Source: Microthrixaceae bacterium (GTDB lineage Bacteria; Actinomycetota; Acidimicrobiia; Acidimicrobiales; Microtrichaceae). From it: a stretch of 64,000 nucleotides of DNA. The position numbers and the translations under genes were made by a program. Positions 57,818 through 64,000 of this stretch are shown in pieces. The notes beneath the pieces are model-generated. The model saw nothing but the letters and a program-made list of their open reading frames with translations, was not told the DNA's origin and ran no database searches. Within the stretch, counting starts at the first letter, position 1; the number at the start of each line of letters is the position of its first letter. The stretch lies in assembly GCA_023958095.1 (NCBI GenBank), contig JAMLGJ010000003.1, forward strand, positions 62,001 through 126,000, written 5' to 3'.

Positions 57818-58887
57818 CGGAGTTCCCCGATGGCGCGCTCGGTCTGGTCGGCGAGGGTGTCGAGGACGTGCCGGAAGCCCTGTACCTGAGCCTCGGGGAC
57901 CTCTCCCATCGCTCCACCCGCGTACCGGGCGTACACGCCGGCGATGATGCAGGTGAGCTTCCAGAATCCGAAGGCCACGAAGAAGTCGAGCTGGCTGACG
58001 TCACGTCCCGAGACGCTCGCGTAGCGTTCCACGATCTCGGCCGAGGAGGGGAAGCCCTCGAGGGCGGTCGGGGAGGCCTGGGGGAGGACCGCCACGGATC
58101 CGGGGTCGGTCCAGTAGACACAGAGGAGTCCGAGGTCCGCCATCGGATCCCCGAGGGTGCAGATCTCCCAGTCGAGCACCGCGACCACCGAACCGTCCTC
58201 ACCGAGCATGCAGTTGTCGAGGCGGTAGTCCCCGTGGACGATCGAGGTTTCGGTCTGTTCCGGGATGCGCCCGGCGAGGACCTCGCGTGCCCGTTCGACA
58301 CCTGGCAGGTCGAGGCCCCCATCCACCTGGGCATCGGACTTCTCGAACTGGCCACCCCAGCGCTTGAGCTGGCGGGCGATGTAGCCGTCCCGGCGGCCCA
58401 GGTCGCCGAGACCCACCGCGTCGACATCAACCGAGTGGATCTGTGCCATCACGTCGACGAGTGACTCGCCCGCGCGCCTGCGCTGGGGCACGGACAGCTG
58501 CTCCGCGTCGGCCTGGTTGCGCACCACGGTGCCGTCCACCAGGTCCATGACGTAGAAGGGTGCGCCGTTGACCGACTCGTCGGTGCACAGGCCGTGGGTG
58601 TGGGGCACCGGCACCGGCGTGGGGCCCAGCGCAGAGATGATGCGGTGTTCGCGTCCCATGTCGTGGGCCGATGCGAGGACCTGCCCCAGTGGTGGGCGGC
58701 GCAGCACCCAGCGGCCACCCGCGGCGTCGGACACCGAGAAGGTGAGGTTGGAGTGGCCGCCGGCGATGAGCGAGAACCCGAGTGGAGGGTTGACGCCGGG
58801 TACGTGGGTCTCGAACCACTCGGTCACGCGCGCGGCGTCGATCCCTTCCGGGCCGTTCGGACTCTGCTCGTCGGTTGGAGGTGTCAT
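57814..58887 (-). CDS. APH-family phosphotransferase (aminoglycoside-kinase fold)
   Basis: A 357-residue kinase-fold protein. RWVLRRPPLG carries the Lys-equivalent region. The catalytic loop is IVHGDYRLDNCML and the metal Asp is in VLDWEICTLGDP. It resembles the ACAD10/ACAD11 N-terminal kinases and FadE36-type actinobacterial proteins linked to fatty-acid catabolism, not drug resistance. It is coupled to the PAC2 gene. The substrate is unknown, possibly a hydroxyacyl compound. Confidence 0.86.
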   Translation of the reverse strand: MTPPTDEQSPNGPEGIDAARVTEWFETHVPGVNPPLGFSLIAGGHSNLTFSVSDAAGGRWVLRRPPLGQVLASAHDMGREHRIISALGPTPVPVPHTHGLCTDESVNGAPFYVMDLVDGTVVRNQADAEQLSVPQRRRAGESLVDVMAQIHSVDVDAVGLGDLGRRDGYIARQLKRWGGQFEKSDAQVDGGLDLPGVERAREVLAGRIPEQTETSIVHGDYRLDNCMLGEDGSVVAVLDWEICTLGDPMADLGLLCVYWTDPGSVAVLPQASPTALEGFPSSAEIVERYASVSGRDVSQLDFFVAFGFWKLTCIIAGVYARYAGGAMGEVPEAQVQGFRHVLDTLADQTERAIGELR

Positions 58888-59032
58888 CTCGTCTGTGGCA
58901 CTCCGGTGTTCTCGGTGCAGTCGGTTCGGTTCCCACGGCTCGGACTCGGTGCGCCCTGGGGATCGCCCACGCTACCGCGCCGCGGCCTGCCCCGGTCGCG
59001 GGCCCGCGGGCGGAGCCGGCGCGACGGGGCAA

Positions 59033-59038
59033 TACCAT
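59033..59038 (+). promoter_or_regulatory. -10-like box (TACCAT) before the thioredoxin gene
   Basis: It ends 6 bases before ATG 59045 and selects that start; the frame is open far upstream. Confidence 0.48.
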
Positions 59039-59044
59039 TGGGCG

Positions 59045-59761
59045 ATGGCCGACGTAACCGACGCGACATTCCAGACACAGGTGATCGAGCGCTCCGCCAC
59101 CGTGCCGGTGGTGGTGGACCTCTGGGCGGACTGGTGCCAGCCCTGCAAGATCCTCGGTCCGGTGATCGAGAAGGTCGTCGACGACACCAAGGGTGCAGTC
59201 GAACTCGCCAAGGTCGACATCGAGGCCAATCCGCAGGTGGCCCAGGCGTTCCAGGCGCAGTCGATACCGGCCGTGCACGCGATCGTCGAGGGCAAGGTCG
59301 TCGACAGCTTCCTCGGTGCCCAACCGGAGTCGGTCGTCCGTGCGTTCGTCGACAAGCTCGTGCAGTCACCCGAGCAGAAGCAGGTGGCGGCTCTCGTGGC
59401 CCGGGGCGACGAGGCTTCGCTCAGGGCCGCCCTCGAGGTGATTCCCGACGACCCTGATGCTGTGATGTCCCTCGCGAACCTGTTGTTGGACTCCGGCGCC
59501 GAGGAGGCCTCGACGGAGGTCCTCTCGTTGCTCGAGCGCATCCCGGAGACCGCCGAGACACGCCACCTGGCCTCCCTCGCACGAGCGGGCGGAAGGCCCC
59601 AGGGCGGCGACGCCGCGGTCGAGGCGGAGCTCGCGGAGTTGCTGACGACCGTCAAGGCCGATGACGACGCCCGTGCGCGCTTCGTGGACCTGCTCGAGGT
59701 CCTCGGAGACGAGGGAGCCCGAGCGGAGTGGAGAAGGAAGCTCTCCGCCAGCCTGTTCTGA
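59045..59761 (+). CDS. Thioredoxin-domain protein with TPR-like C-terminus (CnoX/YbbN-like)
   Basis: A 238-residue protein. The thioredoxin domain (about 1-108) has WADWCQPCKILGPV, a complete CxxC with Gln-Pro in the active site, and the cis-Pro in SIPAVHA. The C-terminal half is helical with paired-helix repeats as in YbbN/CnoX chaperedoxins. Those proteins hold substrates and protect them from over-oxidation. It is divergent from the phosphotransferase gene. Confidence 0.88.
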   Translation: MADVTDATFQTQVIERSATVPVVVDLWADWCQPCKILGPVIEKVVDDTKGAVELAKVDIEANPQVAQAFQAQSIPAVHAIVEGKVVDSFLGAQPESVVRAFVDKLVQSPEQKQVAALVARGDEASLRAALEVIPDDPDAVMSLANLLLDSGAEEASTEVLSLLERIPETAETRHLASLARAGGRPQGGDAAVEAELAELLTTVKADDDARARFVDLLEVLGDEGARAEWRRKLSASLF

Positions 59762-59806
59762 ACCGAGCGGGTCGCGTGGCCCGCTGTGCCGCCGCACCGG
59801 GGTTCC

Positions 59807-59812
59807 TAGCGT
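59807..59812 (+). promoter_or_regulatory. -10-like box (TAGCGT) before comEA
   Basis: It ends 6 bases before GTG 59819, with no Shine-Dalgarno. Confidence 0.45.
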
Positions 59813-59818
59813 GGACGC

Positions 59819-60670
59819 GTGCCGGCCGAACCCCAGACCCAGCATCCGCCCCGGGAGCCCCTGAGCCGCCCGGGCGAGGAAGAGCTGTCCTCGGTTGCGC
59901 TGGACGCGCTCGTGCAGCGGGTGAACCGGCCCCGCACCGGCGGTGCACCCGACCGGAGTCCGCGTGCCCTGGCCGCTGCAGTTCGGGCGAGGGTCGAAGC
60001 CGGCACGACCCGGGTCCTCTCGGGCACGGTTCCTCCCCTGGTGGCGGTGCTCGCCCTGGTGGTGGCGGCATCGGTGGGCTTCCTCGGTTGGCGGTTCCTC
60101 GCCCGGCCGGCTCCGATCGAACAGCGCATGCCACTCGCGGCCGAAGTCGGCGACCCGGCGGGGGAGACCGCCGATGCACCGGAGTCGACCGTTGCAGCGG
60201 GTGGCGGGGAGGGCCCGGCCGAGTTGCTCACGGTGCACGTCGCAGGTGCGGTGCGTTCCCCGGGGCTGCGCGAACTGCCCGCGGGTTCCAGGGTCGCCGA
60301 TGCGGTGGCCGCAGCAGGTGGGATGACCGAAGAGGCCGACGGCGACCGCCTGAACCTCGCGGCTGCGCTCGCCGACGGAACGAGGGTCTACATTCCGGCC
60401 GTCGGCCAGGAGGTGCCTGCCGAGGCCTCGGTGCTCGCAGGCGGAGCGGGGCGGGGTGAGGGTGCCGCACCAGTTCAGCCGGTGGACATCAACACCGCTG
60501 ATGCCGAAGCCCTCGAGTCCCTTCCGGGAGTCGGACCTGCCACCGCGTCGGCGATCCTCGAGCACCGCGAGCGGAACGGCCCCTTCTCCTCGGTGGAATC
60601 CCTGCTGGAGGTGAGGGGCATCGGGGAGGCGAAGCTGGAGGCCCTCACGGACCTGGTGAGGGTTGGTTGA
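59819..60670 (+). CDS. comEA: ComEA-like DNA-binding competence protein
   Basis: A 283-residue protein. A cytoplasmic Pro-rich N-terminus leads to one membrane helix (about 62-85). An SLBB-type domain follows (LTVHVAGAVRSPGLRELPAGSRVADAV). Two helix-hairpin-helix motifs end the protein (LESLPGVGPATASAILEHR, LLEVRGIGEAKLEAL). It would receive DNA outside the membrane for ComEC, whose gene overlaps by four bases. Confidence 0.92.
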   Translation: MPAEPQTQHPPREPLSRPGEEELSSVALDALVQRVNRPRTGGAPDRSPRALAAAVRARVEAGTTRVLSGTVPPLVAVLALVVAASVGFLGWRFLARPAPIEQRMPLAAEVGDPAGETADAPESTVAAGGGEGPAELLTVHVAGAVRSPGLRELPAGSRVADAVAAAGGMTEEADGDRLNLAAALADGTRVYIPAVGQEVPAEASVLAGGAGRGEGAAPVQPVDINTADAEALESLPGVGPATASAILEHRERNGPFSSVESLLEVRGIGEAKLEALTDLVRVG

Positions 60671-62562
60671 GTGCACCGGGCAGGGGCCACCGGCAGGACG
60701 CTCCGGTCATCGCATGTGCGGTGGCGGCCACCGCCGCGGCATACCTCGGACCCGGCCTGCCGGTGTGGCTGCTGGCGGTGGTGGTGCTGCTCGGTGCACT
60801 GCCGGCGGCCCTCCGCACCCTCGGGAGCCATGTCGGGCGCGGCTCGCTCGCAGCGGATGCCCGCTGGCTGGACCGCGCCGTTGCAGGGGTCGCTGCAGGC
60901 GCGGCGCTGGTGGCGCTGGTCGGTCTCCGCTCCGCACAGGACACGGCCGGGCTCAGGGCTGCGCTGCCCTCCCACATCGAGGGGACGGCGGAGCTGGCAT
61001 CGGACCCGGAGACCTCCGAGTTGGGTACCGAGGCCGAGGTCGTCGCCGAGGGGCGCCGCTTCAGGGCGCGGTTCCCGCGTTCGGTGGAGCCGGCTCTGGA
61101 GGGCATGCGTTCCGGTGACCGGTTGCGGCTGCGCGCGCGGGTGCGTCCCTTCCGGGATGCACCCGAGGGGTGGGTGCGTTCACGTCACCTCGCCGGAGGA
61201 CTCGAGGTGGCCGAGGCGGCCCCGGCCCGAGGTACCCGGCCCTGGTTCTCCGTCGCCAACAGGGTCCACGACCTTCTCGAACGCGGCTCCGCCTCGATGG
61301 GCTCCGAGCACCGTTCGCTCTACCTCGGCCTGGTCGTGGGGGACGACCGGGGCCAGTCGGAGCTCACGAGGTTCCGCTTCCGGGCCTCGGGGCTCACACA
61401 CCTGCTGGCGGTCTCCGGGCAGAACCTGGCATTCGTCCTCGTGCTCCTGGCGCCGCTCGGGCGCAGGATGGGAATGCGTTCGAGGTGGGTGCTGGGGTTG
61501 GCCGCGATGGCGGGGTTCGTCGTCGTCACCCGCGCCGAGCCGTCGGTTCTGCGCGCGGCCACGATGGCCGGGCTGGCGCTGAGTGCCAACCTCTCGGGCC
61601 GGCAGGTGTCCGGTGCACGCCTGTTGGGTCTGGCGGTCATGGTGCTGCTCGTGGGCGACCCGATGCTCGTGCATTCGGTGGGCTTCAGGCTCTCGGTGGC
61701 AGCCACAGCGGGACTGGTGGTTCTGGCCGAGCCGATCAGGGCCCGGTTGCCGGGGCCGGGTTGGCTGCGCCTGCCGCTGGCGGTGACGCTCGCGGCCCAG
61801 GCCGGTGCGGTACCCGTGATGACGGCCACTTTCGGCCCTGCGTCGCTGGTCTCGGTGCCCGCCAACGTGCTGGCAGAGCCGGCGGCCGGCGCGGTCATGA
61901 CCCTGGGAATGAGCAGCGGCATCCTCAGCGGCGTGCTGCGCGAGGAAGTCGCGTGGGTCCTTCAGATCCCGGTGCGCGCCGGCGTCTGGTGGGTCGACGA
62001 GGTGGCCACTAGGGCATCACAGCTCGCCGTGCCCCCACTGGGCCTTGTGGGGTGGGTCTGCGTGGCTGTCTGCACCGCTGTTGCGGTGTGGCTCGCGCGG
62101 GGTGCCCACAGGGGCGCCCCGGGCAGTGCGATGGTGCTGGCAGTGCTTCCGCTGTTGGTGTTGGTGCGCCCCGCATCCGCGCCGGTGACGGATCAGCCGG
62201 TGTGGGCGTCGAGCGACTACGGCACGGTGCAACTGTCGCTCGAGTCGCTCTGCGGACAGTGGGTGCTCGTCGCCGCGGGCGTGCCCGCGAGTGCCGGCGG
62301 TGGTCGCGACGGCCCCGGTGCGGGGCGCACGTCCTCGGTCGAGTTGGGCGAGGCCGCCGTGGCCGGGGTCGTCGAAGAACTGTGGCGCATCGGTGTGGCC
62401 ACGGTCAGGTGGGTCGTGGTGTGGAGCGAGAGCAGTTCGGAGACCTCCGGTGGAGCCGGGTTCGGCATCGAGGCGCTCGCGGGCCAACTCCGTGCCGAGG
62501 TCGTCCACAGGCACTCCGGCGCACAGGCTCCCGACCCGGCAGGGCGGTGTGTCGCCGTGTGA
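60667..62562 (+). CDS. comEC: ComEC/Rec2 family DNA-uptake channel protein with degenerate hydrolase tail
   Basis: A 631-residue polytopic protein. The N-terminal part has membrane helices and a DUF4131-like domain. The Competence domain has RFRASGLTHLLAVSGQNLAFV and many helices. The C-terminal 130 residues keep the outline of a ComEC metallo-beta-lactamase domain (VQLSLESLCGQWVLVAAG, then LWRIGVATVRWVVVW), but the metal motif HxHxDH is replaced by SESSSETSGG. The transport part looks intact; the nuclease part looks dead. The TTG start overlaps comEA. Confidence 0.87.
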   Translation: MSAPGRGHRQDAPVIACAVAATAAAYLGPGLPVWLLAVVVLLGALPAALRTLGSHVGRGSLAADARWLDRAVAGVAAGAALVALVGLRSAQDTAGLRAALPSHIEGTAELASDPETSELGTEAEVVAEGRRFRARFPRSVEPALEGMRSGDRLRLRARVRPFRDAPEGWVRSRHLAGGLEVAEAAPARGTRPWFSVANRVHDLLERGSASMGSEHRSLYLGLVVGDDRGQSELTRFRFRASGLTHLLAVSGQNLAFVLVLLAPLGRRMGMRSRWVLGLAAMAGFVVVTRAEPSVLRAATMAGLALSANLSGRQVSGARLLGLAVMVLLVGDPMLVHSVGFRLSVAATAGLVVLAEPIRARLPGPGWLRLPLAVTLAAQAGAVPVMTATFGPASLVSVPANVLAEPAAGAVMTLGMSSGILSGVLREEVAWVLQIPVRAGVWWVDEVATRASQLAVPPLGLVGWVCVAVCTAVAVWLARGAHRGAPGSAMVLAVLPLLVLVRPASAPVTDQPVWASSDYGTVQLSLESLCGQWVLVAAGVPASAGGGRDGPGAGRTSSVELGEAAVAGVVEELWRIGVATVRWVVVWSESSSETSGGAGFGIEALAGQLRAEVVHRHSGAQAPDPAGRCVAV

Positions 62563-62584
62563 CCGGCCGGGGCGGGGAGGATCT

Positions 62585-63346
62585 ATGGTCACGGACGTGA
62601 CGGGACCGGTGCGCCAGGTGCAGGTGTTGGCGAGGATCCGGCCGGGGGACTGCGCGACCGCAGCCGAACTCGCCCGGCGACTCGGTGCTGCACGCGAGGA
62701 GGGAGCGTCGGGTGTCGTTCTCGAAACGGTTGAAGCGGATGGGGCGGGAGTGCCCGGGATACTCCAGCGCAACGGCCTGGCAGCGGCCCTGGTCCCCTCC
62801 GCGGGACCCAGTGGCGAGCCGACCCTGGACTACCTGGTCGAGGTCCGCAGCATCCATGAGGCGCGCTGGGCCTTCGAGTCGGGGGCGAGCGGCGTGCTGG
62901 TGGGTGCTCCCGACGCGGCGGCAGCCGTCGTCGACCTGGCCGTGTCGGCTCGCCCGGGCGACGCTCCCCTGGAGGTATGGGTTCCTTCCGGAGCGGCCGG
63001 GAAGGTTCGCTCCGGATCCGGCAGCGGTGTGGTCGTGGTGAGCGAGAGCACCCCGGAGCACTTCCTGCGGATCGTGCAGGACCGGGGGCTGCCACTGCCC
63101 GGGGAAGACGGCGGGCATGAACCGGCGTGTGTGCTTCCCCCTTCGAGCGAGCTCGGTCCCGGGGAGTTGGAGGCACTGGCGACGCTCGCGGTCACCGGTG
63201 GTGCAATGAGGCTGCGCACCCACGACCCGCGTGTCGTGCGCCGCTGTGCCCATGTGGCAGCCGAGCTGGTGGCGGCACGGCACGTCGAAGCGTCGACTGG
63301 GCGGCCGGACACGTCGCGGGGCCGATGGCGGGAGGCCTGTCGGTGA
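62585..63346 (+). CDS. Hypothetical protein, weakly dihydropteroate-synthase-like C-terminus
   Basis: A 253-residue protein with GGGGAGG before ATG 62585. The pattern of alternating strands and helices (YLVEVRSIHEARWAFESGASGVLVG) suggests a TIM-barrel-like fold. The end, AMRLRTHDPRVVRRCAHVAAELV, resembles the last helix of dihydropteroate synthases. The pterin and sulfonamide-site motifs are absent, so it is not a working DHPS on this evidence. It overlaps holA by four bases. Confidence 0.65.
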   Translation: MVTDVTGPVRQVQVLARIRPGDCATAAELARRLGAAREEGASGVVLETVEADGAGVPGILQRNGLAAALVPSAGPSGEPTLDYLVEVRSIHEARWAFESGASGVLVGAPDAAAAVVDLAVSARPGDAPLEVWVPSGAAGKVRSGSGSGVVVVSESTPEHFLRIVQDRGLPLPGEDGGHEPACVLPPSSELGPGELEALATLAVTGGAMRLRTHDPRVVRRCAHVAAELVAARHVEASTGRPDTSRGRWREACR

Positions 63347-64000
63347 GTGTGAAGCTGCTCAAGGGATCCGACCCCACACTGCTCGAGGATGCAGCCGTGG
63401 AGGCGCTCCGCAGGGCCGTCGGGGATGCCGACCGGGCCGAGGTCCTGGACGAGTTCCGAGGCGACGACTACGAGCTGGGTGAGGTGTGCCTGGCGGCCAC
63501 GACCGTCTCGATGTTCGGCAACAGGGTCGTGGCTGCGCGCAACCTCTCGCGGTTCGGTGCGAAGGACCTGGGCCCACTCATCGAGCTGCTGGCCGACCTG
63601 CCCGACGACACCGAACTGCTGTTGGTGTGGGACAAGCCCCTGGGCGCCGGACTGAGGGCCAACGCACTGCCCCGGAAACTGGGCGACGCGGTGAAGTCCG
63701 CCGGTGGGGAAGTGGTCGACACCTCACCACCGGGCGGCAGGGCGCGGGGCCGCTGGTTCGCCGAGCAGTTCGACCTGGCCGAGGTCGACCTCGACCCTTC
63801 GGCGCGTGCGCTGGTTGAGGAGACACTGGGTGAGGACGTGGGGCGACTGCCGGCCCTGCTGGAGTTGCTGGCGGCGGCCCATACCGGCAGCGGGCGCATG
63901 GGGGCCGACCAGGTCGCCCCACTCCTGGGAGCGGCCGGGGGCGTGCCCCCGTGGGACCTGACCGATGCGATCGACCGTGGTGACACCGCAAAGGCGGTCG
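63343..64000 (+). CDS. holA: DNA polymerase III delta subunit (partial, runs off the right edge)
   Basis: An open frame of 219 codons from GTG 63343 to the window end. VKLLKGSDPTLLEDAAVEAL opens the fold; MFGNRVVAARNLSRFGAKDLGPLIELLADLPDDTELLLVWDK matches the AAA+-like clamp-loader delta subunit. The later GRARGRWFAEQ and LEETLGEDVGRLPALLELL segments fit HolA. It loads the sliding clamp. Linked to comEA-comEC as in other actinobacteria. Confidence 0.9.
   Translation, partial: MSVKLLKGSDPTLLEDAAVEALRRAVGDADRAEVLDEFRGDDYELGEVCLAATTVSMFGNRVVAARNLSRFGAKDLGPLIELLADLPDDTELLLVWDKPLGAGLRANALPRKLGDAVKSAGGEVVDTSPPGGRARGRWFAEQFDLAEVDLDPSARALVEETLGEDVGRLPALLELLAAAHTGSGRMGADQVAPLLGAAGGVPPWDLTDAIDRGDTAKAV

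Noticed and set aside
57814-58887. Aminoglycoside resistance gene
   Set aside because: The kinase fold matches, but the sequence pattern is that of ACAD10-like actinobacterial phosphotransferases, and it is coupled to a PAC2 gene rather than a resistance context.

Overview
The window is chromosomal DNA from a high-GC actinobacterium. A rod-shaped, deep-branching lineage such as Acidimicrobiia is my best inference. It rests on gene order (tig-clpP-clpX-folC-ndk, mreBCD-mrdA-rodA-radical SAM pair-rne-rplU-rpmA-obg-proB, nadD-rsfS-leuS-comEA-comEC-holA), many GTG/TTG starts, a class II DAHP synthase, DUF222-HNH and PaaX families, and the presence of MreB. No 16S gene is present, so the class is not proven.

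Layout. 1-2646: right end of an integrated element (HIRAN-domain gene running off the left edge, an ART-like small protein, a tyrosine integrase) that abuts and overlaps tRNA-Gly(TCC). 2771-7534: exported proteins (lipase-like lipoprotein, cupredoxin, DUF1996 protein, beta-helix lipoprotein). 7579-8023: tRNA-Pro(TGG) and a tiny nonapeptide-repeat ORF. 8024-13260: protein quality control and folate/nucleotide genes. 13397-24173: cell-elongation genes, a radical SAM pair, RNase E/G and ribosomal proteins L21/L27. 24180-27807: dNTPase, Obg and ProB. 27826-36918 (minus strand): HNH protein, then a tight six-gene operon with a TerB-like/AAA+ ATPase, two solute-binding-type proteins (one fused to a VWA domain), a membrane coiled-coil protein, MurJ and PspA. 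37045-43275: ProA, arylsulfatase and a MoxR/VWA (CoxD/CoxE-like) pair. 43326-48828: propeller lipoprotein, PaaX-type regulator, GNAT-like protein, DAHP synthase and a group 2 sigma factor. 48978-55114: NadD, LCP-like protein, RsfS, a flavin reductase flanked by matching hairpins, tRNA-Ala(GGC) and LeuS. 55238-64000: acyl-AMP ligase, PAC2 protein, phosphotransferase, thioredoxin/TPR protein, ComEA, ComEC, an orphan and HolA (cut by the right edge).

How the parts relate. Most genes are housekeeping. The best candidate for an undescribed system is the 28605-35620 operon. It puts a TerB-like AAA+ ATPase, surface VWA and solute-binding proteins, PspA and the lipid II flippase MurJ in one transcription unit, which suggests envelope-stress sensing tied to wall-precursor export. 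Three sequence-level patterns also recur. TANNNT boxes lie 6-12 nt before start codons (probable leaderless transcripts). Eighteen-base tandem duplications repeat the stop codon in frame at three genes. Long hairpins with matching outer arms flank the flavin-reductase gene.
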